Assembly: GCA_006538405.1 (NCBI GenBank)
Contig: BJKQ01000014.1
Location: 620,001 to 684,000, forward strand
Source: Hansfordia pulvinata
Lineage: Eukaryota > Ascomycota > Sordariomycetes > Xylariales
DNA: 64,000 nucleotides
Direction: 5' to 3'
In this document: positions 34,914-46,884 of the stretch, one piece after another
Position numbering within the stretch: the first letter of the stretch is position 1
Layout: every line of letters starts with the position of its first letter
The notes under the pieces: generated by a model
What the model saw: the letters and a program-made list of their open reading frames with translations, nothing else
Database searches by the model: none
What the model was told of the DNA's origin: nothing
Translations under genes and position numbers: made by a program

Positions 34914-36684
34914 GACCACCAACGGAGACGACCGAAACGACCGGACGTGCCGAGTGCTGGTATCTGCGCTCTCGAATTCTTATTGGAGCATTTCCGCGGC
35001 GTTTTCTTGGAGTTATTCAGAGTTGGAAGCAAAGCATTCGGCGGCCTTGTGATCGCGACAGGTATTTGAGAATGACACCGAGGTTCTGTCAAGCCGCCAT
35101 TTCGTCGTTTGAGCCCCAGCAATCTGCCCGTCTCCTCGTCTGAAGAAGGCAGAGCTACAGAAGGCCTAGTTGGGGACACGCGGGTGCCGAACCACAAGTG
35201 AGATGACGCGTCAAAGACGAAGACAAGCAGGAGGTGCACAGCCGCCCGGCTCCACTTTGTTGGGGAGATGATCAGCCATCTCCGCATGGTTCTTGATACG
35301 ATGCGACGCAACAGCTGTGGGCAGTGGCAATGTGAGGTTTCGGAACGTGTGCAGCGAGCAGCGCGCGTTCCCATTCGTATACTGTGTCATGCAATCGTGG
35401 CCTGGTAGCAGAGCCGTGCCGCAGATAAACCATCTGGCATCTGGACTCGAAGCTACGCAGGAGGCTGGTTCGTGCGCATCAAGGTCTGCGAGTACCCTTC
35501 GCATTGGTGAAGCCTGCTCAAAAGCGATTAATGTCCCACCTACTCGTACAGCGTGGAGGCCCGGCTCATTACACGCACATGAGACGGACAATGGGGTGGA
35601 CGAATTGGCGGCAGTTCGGCACGTAGCGGGGCAGCTTTGATAATGGTAAATATGATGAGATTTCAGACCCTCGCCACATCGCAATTGACACAGGGTCGCA
35701 CATCGCATCCTTGCCACTGCCGCGGAAGAACACTTGGACCCTCAGCAATGTGAAGATATTGGAAAGCGGGTTTAGAAGAAGGGCTCGGAGTTCCGACAGG
35801 CAGACCCTCAACAAATCATCGTGTGGCAATCTGAGTCGAGGAATGGCGTCTCGTGGGCTTTCCCACGGTACGTAGGTGGGACTTGCCCGACCTGATTCAG
35901 ATCGTACCTATGGAACCTCCCGTGATGCTGGAGCCACGAAAAGTACAGGGTACCTTACGCGACTGCGAGCAAGACGACCTGATGTCACTTACGCGTATGG
36001 GCTGATGGAGCGGGGGGCTGCCGAGGGATATCGCGAGACTCGCCAGAGACGGAAGCCGCCACCCAGGGCGATGGGTATGTACATGAAAGCAGACAACCTA
36101 CCTTATATTCCATTGGAAGGAACCAGATTGGATGTAGCCGATACATACATGTATGCTGAGTGGACCTTTTAGGTATTGCAAGTCCGCTGTACAGGGCTAG
36201 TCCAACGCCCGCAAGGAGCAGCGGCAAGGGGCCCCACCCGTTGCGTTCCCCTCCAAGAAGCTTCCTGCAAGGTGGGCAAGGTTATTGTATGGGTGTACTC
36301 GTACGGGGCCCGACATCACCGCCACTTGCACCCACTGGCCAGCAGAGGTAGCTATGCGTGACTGGAACCTCTCCCTGCCATCAATACCTATCTGCACTAC
36401 TCCTTCGCTCTTCATCTGCCCCTGGTATCTCTGCATGCTCGCTAGATAGATCCGACAACTCTCCCGTCTGCAGCCACCACGTCAACCACAGCGACCGCAG
36501 CACGTCCACGCACAAGCACGATCGCACGCACAGGCACACCCCGCGTCCCTTCCTACCGGGTACCACACCGGCCGGTGCAACCGCTTGGCTGGCCCTCTCA
36601 GCCCGCCCAAGGCCCTCCTGATTCTCCCCCGATCCCGCCGCGCCGCGCCGCGCCGCCCATGCCCATCAGCCTCAACCCGCACCC
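34914..36684. other. Intergenic region between utp23 and mil1
   Basis: About 1.8 kb holding the utp23 3' flank and the mil1 promoter. TACTCGTA copies lie at 35542 and 36296. A 168-codon frame on the minus strand (35717-35211) has no recognisable domain and I do not call it. The 200 bp before mil1 are pyrimidine-rich. Confidence 0.5.
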
Positions 36685-39600
36685 ATGGCGTCTGGGGACG
36701 TGACGGAATACGACGATTTCGGTCTGCCCGTCCGGAAGTACACCAACCCGACGACCACCGACCAGATTGCCCAAGATGCCGCCCCGTCTGAGCCGCCCGC
36801 AAAGGCCACAACCCCCGACCCCGCGCTGACGAGAGCCTCCGACGCCGATCAGCCCAAGCCCAAGGCCCAACCCAACATCCAGCCCACGCCCTCGGACCTG
36901 TCCACGCCCGAGAAGAAAAAGGTCAGCTCCAAGAGCAAGGAAGACGCCTCGGCGAGCGCAAGCGACTCGGACGATTTCCAGGATGCCCAATCCGACCCCG
37001 TCCGCGATACTGATCCCGAGCGCCACGCCGCTCGTGAAGATCGACCGGAGCCCGAGCCCGAGCCTGAGCGGAAGTCTGAGACCACCGCAGCCCACGATGA
37101 TGTGAGCAACAAGAGGGTCGAGGAGGCCGGCAAAAGCTCCAATATCGAGACCGAGCAAGGCTCCGAGGATCTTCCTCCGTCCACAGCTGCCACTACTGAG
37201 GAGCTCAATAAAGCAGCGAAACGACGCTCGGTCGCCTTACAGGACAACAGCACGGCCGCGAAGAAGGGGAAAGATGTGCAGGCCATTGCCGGCCCATCTG
37301 TCAAGGAGGCCGAGAAGAATAAGCAGGATCACGTGTACGACAAGCCACCCTCCGCTCCCATGCCCGGCCACAAGCGGGATGCCAGTGTCGCTAGTGCCGC
37401 TTCTGGCCCCTCCAACCACGTCTCTGAATTCTCCCACCAGCACTTGACGGCCGCCAAGGAGGACGTCGAGGACAAGGAGGACGAGGAATGGCAGGCCATG
37501 CCCGCCTACGCCGCCTACGACATATACGACGATGATAACCGCCTCATCGCCCGCGAGCATGACGTGGACCAAGACGAGAAATACACCTACGGTGGTCTCG
37601 GGGGCGCCGGCAAGGGCTACACTCGTGTCTTGGACGATGACGACGCGCAGTCCGAGACTAGCTTTGACGACAATACTCGCTACCTCTTCAAAGACCCCAA
37701 GTCCACCAGCGCCGTCGATGCCGATGAGGACGCGAGAGATGCCATGACCCAGCTGCAGGCGACCAAACATCTCCTGACCGAAGGCCAGCGTGTTGCTTAT
37801 GTCGGTCTGACCCGTCTGGCGCTTATAGAGCTCGTGGAAAAGGCGGAATCTATCGACGGCCCTAGGAAAGTCAAGAAGGAGGTCCAAATGGCCGCAGAGG
37901 CCATCAGGATGTGGTCCCAAAAAATCATGATTCGTCTCTACGCCCACATGGACATCAGCCCTGCCGAACAGGTCATGATTGAGCAACTTGCTGCGCATGG
38001 CGTCATGCCTGTGGACCTGACCCCGGTCCTCATGCAGAACTCGCGAGTCAAGAATCCCATGGCCCCTGCTTCGCCAACCACTCCTAGACAGCCGCCCATC
38101 AGCCCCAGGCCTTCAACATCTTCTCCGGGCTCCACTCAAGAACCCGGCAAGAATACTATCGATGGTGATGATGACAGGGAAGACGGTAGAGAGAAGGACG
38201 AGCCACCTCCATACGAAACCAATGACGATGGCGAAATGCCCGATGTCAAGATGCCCTCCCAACTCCCTGATACTGCCGACCTCGACATAGACCTCCGATG
38301 GACTGTTCTTTGCGACCTTTTCCTTGTTCTCATTGCAGACTCTGTGTACGATGCCCGGTCCCGTGTCCTTCTCGAAAGAGTTGGCAGCGAGCTGGAAGTC
38401 CCCTGGATTGACATCTGCAAGTTCGAAAAGCGCGTCACAGACGCCCTAGAAATGCAAGAAGCCGCCGAGAAAGAGAACTGGAACGAACAAGAGCACATTG
38501 AAAACAGGCAGAAGAAGGCCTTGAAGAGAAGATACATGATGATGGGCCTGGCTACAGCTGGCGGTGGCCTCGTCATTGGTCTCTCGGCCGGCCTGATGGC
38601 GCCGCTGATCGGCGCTGGCCTCGCTGCAGGATTCACAGCCATTGGCGTGGGCGGCACGAGTTCTTTCCTGGCAGGTGCTGGAGGCGCTGCTATCATTACT
38701 ACGAGCGCGGCTGCCTCCGGAAGTTTGGTCGGTGGTAGGGCCGCGAACCGGCGGACCGGCGCGGTCAAGACGTTCGAGTACAGACCTCTTCACAACAACA
38801 AGCGCGTCAACTTGGTCATTACGATTTCCGGTTGGATGACGAGTACCAATGATGACGTCCGACTCCCTTTCAGTACTGTCAATCCAGTCATGGGCGACCT
38901 TTACTCCGTTCTCTGGGAGCCCGAGATGCTGAGGAGCATGGGTGACACCATCAACATCATTGCCACTGAGGTGAGAAGCGCGCTCCGGTTCATTGCTCCA
39001 GGCCTTTGACCCACGATGCTGACCATTGTACTATCAGGCCGTAACGCAAACCTTACAGCAGGCTTTGGGGGCTACTGTACTCATGTCACTAATGGCTGCG
39101 CTCCAGCTGCCTCTTGTTTGACCAAACTTGCGTATCTGGTAGACAATCCGTGGTCGGTCTCTCTGGACCGAGCTTGGTCTGCCGGCCTCATACTGGCCGA
39201 CTCCCTTATTGATCGAAACCTCGGCACCCGCCCTATCACCCTGGTGGGCTACTCGCTCGGGGCACGCGTCATCTTCTCCTGCCTTCTGGAACTCGCCAAG
39301 AAGGGCGCCCTCGGCATCGTACAAAACGTGTATCTTTTCGGCTCACCACTCGTCATCAAGAGGGAAGAATATCTCAGATGCAGGACAGTGGTCGCTGGCC
39401 GATTTCTCAATGGCTACAACTCCACCGACTGGATTCTTGGCTACCTCTTCCGCTTGACCAATGGTGGCATTCGCCGCGTGGCAGGCTTGACTACTGTCGA
39501 GGACGTCCCAGGGATCGAGAACATGAACTGCAGTGAGCTGGTCAACGGCCACATGGACTATCGGACGCAAATGCCTCGGCTATTGCGCGAATGTGGCTGG

Positions 39601-40440
39601 CTAGTGGAGAGCGACGAGTTTGTGGAAATTGAAGATCCGGACCCAGATCGCCACCAGGAACGGCAGCGGGAAATCATCAACGAGATTGAAGAGGCCCGTC
39701 GGGAGCAGGAGAGAGAGGCCGCGGCTGCTGCCTCGGCCAAAAAGGGGGGCTGGGGCAGCATATTCTCGCGCAAGAAGAAGCGGGAACGCGCCGATTGGGA
39801 AGTGTACGAGGAATCCAAAGGCCCTACTGGGGGAGATCCGTCGCGAACCGAAGACAAGCACGGCAATAACCACGGTGTACTCTTTGACGTTGAGGCTATG
39901 CGCGCTGAGCTGGCTCGCGAAGGTGCCGACCCTACGGAGGACGAGAAACAGCTTCTCCAGGCCAAAGAGCTCACGACCACCCTTCCACCCATGAAGCTCG
40001 AGGTGGGCTCGGGCGGTAACCCGCGTGACTCACTTCGAGGCACACGCAGTGCCGAAGCGACGCCAACTATACACAGCTCAGGCTCGTTTGAGCCCACAAT
40101 GAGTCCTTCAGGTACCGTGGCCGATGATCGCACACCAACTCTGAGCTCCTCTCGTGGGCCAAGCGGCTCATTCCAGCCCCAGGATACTAGGAGCTTTGGA
40201 GGCGGGCAGGATGAACTCGAAATGACGTTCGACACGGCCTTCGATGAACCACGCTCGTCATCGACGACGTCTTCGCCTCCGCCACCACCTCCAGCAAAGG
40301 ATCATACAGCGTCATCCAGGCCAGAGATCCGGACAGCCAACACGGTGCCAAATGTTGCTCTGAAGGACCCGTGGGCTGAGGATGACCATGACGACCCGGA
40401 ATTCGGGAAGGAGAAAGAGATCGAGATGACCTTTGCATGA
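36685..40440 (+). CDS. mil1: Mil1/TMCO4-family (DUF726) alpha/beta-hydrolase-like AP-1 partner
   Basis: Homologue of yeast Mil1, which binds the alternative AP-1 subunit Apm2, and of human TMCO4. Exon 1 is 36685-38970 and exon 2 starts at 39038 (GTGAGA...ATCAG, 67 nt). Residues 1-260 are disordered. A W-x-x-M-P motif (WQAMP, about residue 269) resembles the Mil1 adaptor-binding motif. A Gly/Ala-rich hydrophobic block lies at about 620-690. The hydrolase core includes NLVITISGWM and the nucleophile elbow VGYSLGA near residue 832. The C-terminal third is charged and Ser/Pro-rich, with repeated EMTF motifs. Frame problem: after the splice the family sequence (QLPLV) runs into TGA at 39119-39121. 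One extra T in the T3 run at 39117-39119 restores QLPLVLTKLAYLVDNPW and about 1229 residues in all. Confidence 0.85.
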
Positions 40441-42971
40441 GCATACCACGCGATGCAAGTGCAAGAGCCCTGCAGCAGACGTCTCCAACCATCCTTTACT
40501 GCGACGCGACGCTCAGTTTGGCAACGTCAGGGTCTGGTTCGCCCCGGCTCCAAGTTGGGTCCCTGCAGCTCGCCGAACCGATTTGATTGTCTCGCAATCG
40601 CTCCAGGGAGTTTTAGTACATTACATCTCTCATGGCATGATGCAGCGGCAAGAACCTATCGGGGCAGGGATTGGTGGCGCGGAAAGCTGTTCCATCACAG
40701 AAGCCATACCACCACCCATGCACCAAAGACTATAGTCGGACTTATGCTGCGCTTGACGGTGCCTCTGTAGTTTTCAACAGGGTCGTCAGCCTTCAAGGTG
40801 CGCTGGCCGATGTTTCCTCGATGATTCAAGTCCTCGCAATCCATTCTTCCAAGCCTGCTTGGATACAGGCCCCCGAGGGGTAGCTGGGGCGGTTTGGGCG
40901 TGCTTCTACGAACTCATTGGACCGGACATGGACATGGGCACCGGTGGGCTGTCTTTTTGCGCAAGCGGCGCTGAGCTGCATCTCCAGGACAGCACCTGCG
41001 CGGACACTTTTCCGATATCCGACGTGCGTTTGCGAATTCTCCTTGATGGCAAACACGTTGACAGCATAGTGCCGGCTGAAGGTCAAGGTCGACACAAATG
41101 GCCAGGGAATACTGATTGCGGCTTGCATGTGGCGGTTGGAGATGGTGTCGGGATGGCGATGGGAGATGTGTGATGAGCCCAGGGTCGCCACGGAGGTGGG
41201 CGGGGTCAGATCATATATCGGCGCCAGGGACATGACGCTTGTCAAGCGTTAGGTATGTACGGGGAATGCTTGCACGTATGCACAGACATGGATGGAGTCA
41301 GGGATCAAGTTGGCATGATTACAGGACGGAGGGAGACCGGGAGGAGCTCGGGTGAGAGCCCGCCACTCGGAGGGCCATGATGAATTGACGATTGAATGAT
41401 TGCAGCCACAATAAGGCCACGGGATTACTGCCTCGAGGATAGAACAGCCGACGACGTCGCTTGTGGTATCCCTCAGCGGCATATGGAGGAATAATAAGTA
41501 TGGGATATGTGTGATGGGCTTGCATTGAGCGCGCCAATGGATTGAGTGGTCGTATATACCTTGCCTACAGCCACCACCGATACGGGGTCGCCAGAATGCC
41601 GCCTCCAAGATACGCGTGAGGCCTGCGAGCTGTTTCCAAGGGTGCCTCTGAGGGCCATCGTCGCGGTGGCCCTGATCGACCTTGGACGGGATTCTAGCAG
41701 CAATGGAAGGGCATTGGATGCACTCACCCATTCTGGGTCAGGTCTGGTTCATGGATGTTAGGTTCGGAAACATCAGGTACCTTATGTAATTCACCTTCGA
41801 CTTGGCGGGTACTCGTAGGCGCCTGCCAGAAACGGCGACCACCAGCTGGTGACATAACGCGTGATCGCTCCTGCCTTAGGAGGGCGCAGCCGTAAAAGGC
41901 TGCGTGAATATTGACACATCAGGTCCAGGGTACACACACCCACGAGATTGTGCTCAAGAGAAGACCGATTCCATTTTGGCGCCTCGAGCGCGGTGCACTC
42001 GTATCTTGGGTACCTTACCTACCTACGTATGTACACGTGCCTACCTACCTAGATACCTAACCTTGTACTTACCTCAACCTGGGCTTCAATGGTTTGCTTC
42101 CAATCCCAGGTGGACAATGATCTAATTGCCAGCCTTGAACCGTTTGCCATCACCGGCCAAAGCACCTGCGAGTCTTCCAACTTCTGCATCCCCGCCGTTT
42201 CCTCAGTATACCTTGCAGGTGGCTACCCTTACGACGCGGGTCGGAAGCTCAGGCAATAGTTGCTTGACTCACTGAGAGGCCTGCGGATACGAGCTGCAGG
42301 CAACCACACGTATGCCCGAGCCGCAGGCTGCCATCCATCGCGGCCTTGTGCGACAGTGACGGCCAACGCAGCCCCAAGCCATGCTGAGTCCCAGATACGG
42401 TGAGCAATCCCTCTCCTGCCCCCCTCGCGACTGCTCCTCTGCTTCCAAATGCAATGCTGACAGCATCGCCGTTTGCTACCTGTTGGTGCTAGCTTATAGG
42501 GTGGCAGTGGTAATTTACGGGTAGGTAGACCAGACGTCAGGTCAGCCTCGGGGGCCAAGCCCACACAAACATCCTCACACTACCCGACCAACCAACTAGC
42601 ACAGCGACCACAGTCAAAGCTCCCGCAGCAGCAGGCGGGCAATCCCGCTGACCCAAGCCTCACACACCACACCACGGCACATCCATCAACCTCGATATTG
42701 CACGTACCAGAGTCTGAACGGCGAACGAGCTCTTCCCACGGCGTCGTCAAGGTCACACAAGGTCGGCCGTAGGGAGCGTCTCGGGGGGTCACCCTCGACA
42801 GCTCTTCACACGGACGCCATCTACCTCGCTCGATCCATCTGATTCGCTTACCACCTAGGCCCTCTCTCATCCGCCATCTCACTCACCAATATTCGCAGTA
42901 GCAGACCGCGCCTCTCTCCTGGCCTTTGCTTCCTCAGAGCCTGAGCCTGAGCCCAACAAGCCACGGCCGTC
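40441..42971. other. Intergenic region between mil1 and the exonuclease gene
   Basis: About 2.5 kb without recognisable coding sequence. It holds TACTCGTA at 41810, a cluster of TACCTACC-type motifs at 42010-42060 and a small perfect hairpin (arms CGCAGCC/GGCTGCG) at about 41886-41905. The segment just before 42972 is pyrimidine-rich and leader-like. Confidence 0.5.
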
Positions 42972-44948
42972 ATGTCGGAAAGCGCACCCGCAGCCTCGGC
43001 CGGGTACAGCGTCAAAGCCCGGGCTCGAGCCAGCGGCCAGAGTAACAGACATGGAAACAGCCACGACTCGGCCACGCGTACAGGCAACTCCACCCAAGCA
43101 AGTCCCGCCATCCCTGATATTTGCTCCGTATGTCGTCAGTCCTTCCGCTCTCGCAAAGACACTGCCGACCACGCCAAAGCGACAGACCACCTGGACTTGC
43201 GCTACTGTAGAGATTGCCATCGCTTGTTTGCAAACCCGGCCGCTCTGCATAGGCACGTGTCTGAGGCTCGTCAGCACCAGCCGCCCCATGTTGTCTCGCA
43301 AGGTCGACCCGTCGACAACGCTCTGCCCCATGGCCGCCAAAGACGCTCGCGCCACCCCGAGATGCGTGCGACTCTGAATGCGGCCGTTGCAGTCTCCCAT
43401 GCTGCGCTTCATCCCAGTCAAAGCGAAAGATTGTATGTCACCATTGCTGCTTGTCATCATTATCATCATCACCACCCCTTCTCCCCTCTTCATGATTGGA
43501 CATGAAAGCTATGAGCCGGTCGGTTTGTTTTCCCTTGCTGGGAGATGCGCCTGTTTGAGCTCTTGGAACCAGCCGAGGCTAATCTATCACTTCGTAGTCC
43601 AGGTTCGGGCCCCCAAGGGGATCGGGGGGCGTCACTTTCGAGAGAGGATTACCCTTCTGCTGTGGTAACCGCCAGCCAGCCGAAGCACATCGTTCATGCC
43701 GAGCAAATGGGTTCAGAGGTCCGGTATAAGAGTGAGCAGGAATCCCGAGCTGGTGGCTCTGCCTCTGCCTCAACCACAACAACTGCCATTGTCAGCTCCT
43801 TACAAGTCGAGGACGGCCAAGATTCTTCTCGCTACACCATTAAGAATTCCTTTGATATGACACGCCAAAGAGACAGGCACCCAGAGCGTCGCAGGCCGGA
43901 GGCGGAAGTGGTTCCTCCCATGGTGCCTCCCAAAGAATACGCCTCGTGCGACATTTCTCCTATTCACAAATTTCAACACGGTTCCAACGAGTACTCAGCA
44001 TTCTCCAAGGACGACCATGACGCCTTGTACGAAGCTCTCAAATTGCGCGTACACCCAACCAGTCGACTTACTGCCCGCCACTTTCTTCATCCATGGTTGC
44101 CACCCGAGGAAGCCCAGGCGAAACTCACCAAACCCATGCTTTTCAGCGACTTCCGCAGGCCTCCAGAGCACGATCCTTCAGTCACTCTCAGAAGGAGGAT
44201 TGTGGCCCTGGATTGTGAGATGGTTGGCGTTGAAATGCTGGTCGGAGAAGCTAAAGAAATCAGCGAGCTTGGGCAGCTTTGCGTCGTTGATGTGCTCACC
44301 GGCGAGGTCCTCATCAATAAGCTCGTCTGCCCGACACAGAAAATCATCAACTGGCGAACCCCCTGGAGTGGTTTGTCCCCCAAAGTGATGCGGCAGGCCC
44401 GCGGCGAAGGCCGCGTTGTCGACGGATGGCTCGCCGCGCGAGCCGAGTTATTTCAGTATATTGATACTGAGACAATCGTCATGGGCCACAATGTCCAGAG
44501 TGACCTCACCATACTAAGAGTCTTGCCGCACGTGATTCTTGACACAAGTGTGCAGACGTCGGAGGCAGTTTTTGGTGACGTGCCCAAGCTCGCTCGCGTT
44601 TGGGGGCTCAAAGACCTGGCCAAGACACTGCTCAGCATGGGTATACAGATGTCCAGGAAGGCCGGCCATGACTGCGTTGAAGACACACTTGCAACTCGAG
44701 AAGTTGCCATTTGGTGCGTTCTCCATCTCCAAGAGCTGGAAGAATGGGCTGTCGCCATGCGCCAGGCCGTTCGAGCCAAAGCCTTGGCAAATGAGGAAAA
44801 GAGAGTCAAAGCTGCCCGTGAACGTCTCGCGCAAGAAACGGCCAGAAGAGCTAGGGAAACCCGCCTGGCAGCAGAGCAAGACAGGCAGTTTTCCGCGTTG
44901 CTCTTGGACCCGGGTTCTGCCCGCCATTCAGAGCCCAGTGTCTGGTGA
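42972..44948 (+). CDS. C2H2 zinc-finger DEDDh 3'-5' RNA exonuclease (REX-like)
   Basis: Predicted 3'-5' exoribonuclease of the REXO/Rex3/Rex4 type, probably nuclear. Exons are 42972-43432 and 43598-44948. The 165-nt intron (TT|GTATGT ... CTAAT branch, TAG) is in frame and gives 603 residues. Two C2H2 fingers lie at about residues 50-105 (CSVC...HAKATDH and CRDCHRLF...HRHVSEARQH). A disordered linker of about 200 residues follows. The exonuclease fold has ExoI ALDCEMVGVE (about 357), ExoII GHNVQSDLTIL (about 447) and ExoIII GHDCVEDTLATREV (about 510), which supply the D-E-D-D-h residues. The C-terminus is a basic coiled coil. The natural substrate cannot be told. A 153-bp homologous fragment lies inverted at 54706-54858. 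Confidence 0.88.
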
Positions 44949-46884
44949 AAAGCTACTCTTTCTTTGGCTTCCAGGGGCGAGGTGACCTGCTGACCTGGCT
45001 CGTATAGGTGGAGCTGGTAGAGCACGAGCTTGTATCTGCAGTCTGTTTTGACAAGTTCAGGCAGGGAACTGATCTTACGTTGACCGGGACTGAGAGGGCT
45101 GAGCGACGAATCAGGCAATCAGCGTTCTCTATATTGCGTAGATCAGAAGCCAACGAATAAGAAAATGCGACGAACTCTCAAGCGTGTACACAAGATCATC
45201 CCTTGTCCGCCGTTATGCGCCCCTTAGCACGGCGCTTGTCGAGTGCGGCTATCGCTTATGTCCGTGGCGCTGTTGATTGCTCTTTGCTCCCACCCAGCCA
45301 ACACCGATCGGGCAAAGCTGCCTTGCGCATATCGATCAACCCTGCTCCTTGGGCCAAACTCTGCCCCACGCAAGACGCAACCGTAGCCAAGCCGGTTCCC
45401 TCAGGCAGACAGACAAACTGTCGGCGAACACCACAGGCAGTCCTGCCGACTGGTTCCCGGAGGCGTGAAGGAACGAACACAATACGAAAGGAAGGGAGCA
45501 CGAGGGGGTTTTGGAGAGGAATCAGCAGCCATGAGAGAGACCCCTGATCAATGCAAGCACCCTAATCGGCCTGGGTGCTGGCCCACCACGTCACTGCTTT
45601 TCCCTGTTTGCAAACGAACCGGCCGGAAGGCCCAGAACCTTGCAAGAAGGCGCGGTGTGTGTGTGTGTGTAACCAGAAGAGACGGTCAGGAGATCTCCCT
45701 TATCCATACCATGAAAGATTTTGCAAATCGTCACTGTTTCTATCGAGTAAAAAAAAAAAAAAAAAAAAAAAAAAGGGAAAAGGGGATGAGCGGGGCATGG
45801 GCTCATTGACAGGTGGCCCAGGACAGCCGTCCTGCTTCCGCCTCTGGTCATCGAACTCTCCTCTCCCCATTTTGCTCCAAAGCTCCATCTGTCACCCCTT
45901 TGACCCTGATTAAAGTATACCTCTGTGCTGTCAAGGCTTTACAAGGCATCGAGAATTTACATGCACGCTCACTGAACGAGGCCGATGGGTAGTCTGGATG
46001 TGGTTCATTCGGAGGAACCACTGTTTGCGACGCCTCGGAGGTTATACAGGACTCGAGCAGGCTGATGTCGAGTAACACAGTATTCACGGGAGGCGAGAGT
46101 TTCTTCATACGCCGAATGGCGCACGTTCTCGCCGGTCAGAGTCACTGGCAATCCGCTACCTTCCTGCCGGCTGCATCGTCGCGGGCTTGCTTGATGGCCA
46201 GCTAAGGCACCAGTCAGAGTGGCTGTACACGAGAGTGTTCTATATTCTTTGGGGTCGTTTCTATGCTTGAGTGTGTATGGTGGCCGTGGATATATCCTGC
46301 AATTTCATCAATCCCTGGACCGTTCCCACAAGACTTGGTTGTACCGACGCCGAATGGCCGTTCATCTCAATGGAATGCTCCCGGGGTCTTGCGCAATGGG
46401 TCCATCCCAGCTATCCATCTGTTTGTTAGCCTCTCTTGGCCAGATAAATCTGGTCATGTGGCCAAACTTGGACACAGAGTGCGTCCTCCCTTTCTACAAG
46501 TTCAACCGCCTCCAAATTCGCCGATGCATGCGGCTGGGTCGCGTCCTCGGCGTTGGCAGCGATTGCCCCATACTCTGGTCCCGAAGTATGCCCAAGTAGA
46601 ATCTCACCGCAAGTGGCTCGCTTGTAGGCTTCGAATCTCAGGCTGGCCTAGGCGCGATGGGCATATGCAAAAGGAGAAACGTTGGTCACGAGACCTGGCA
46701 ACAGTTCGTCACTGGTGTTCAGGACTGCCCCGGGTTGCCTCGGCTTCAACAACTCCAGATCATGCCCTGCTAAACCGAGCCTATGCCATCTCTCCTTCGC
46801 TCGTGTGTACACGTAATGTGGCCTGGAGCATCTCTTGGTTGCGTCTCTTGTCCAATCACGCAGCCACGCAGCATGCTGAGTTGA
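44949..46884. other. Intergenic region between convergent exonuclease and ddi1 genes
   Basis: About 1.9 kb with no recognisable gene. It holds a short (GT)n tract at about 45657-45670 and a long A homopolymer at 45749. The 228-codon plus-strand frame at 46263-46949 runs antisense into the ddi1 3' end and is not protein-like. Confidence 0.5.
45749..45774 (+). repeat. A26 homopolymer
   Basis: Twenty-six consecutive A followed by GGGAAAAGGGG. It could be a retroposon poly(A) relic, but no recognisable retroposed sequence precedes it and I see no target-site duplication. Confidence 0.9.

Noticed and set aside
34433..35374. 313-codon minus-strand frame over the utp23 3' half
   Set aside because: Antisense to the Lys-rich utp23 tail (giving Phe/Ser runs) and then intergenic; no domain.
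35211..35717. 168-codon minus-strand frame between utp23 and mil1
   Set aside because: More protein-like than most, but no domain, no intron evidence and no family recognised; not enough for a gene call.
45749..45774. Retroposon poly(A) tail
   Set aside because: No retroposed gene upstream and no flanking direct repeats; kept as a simple homopolymer.
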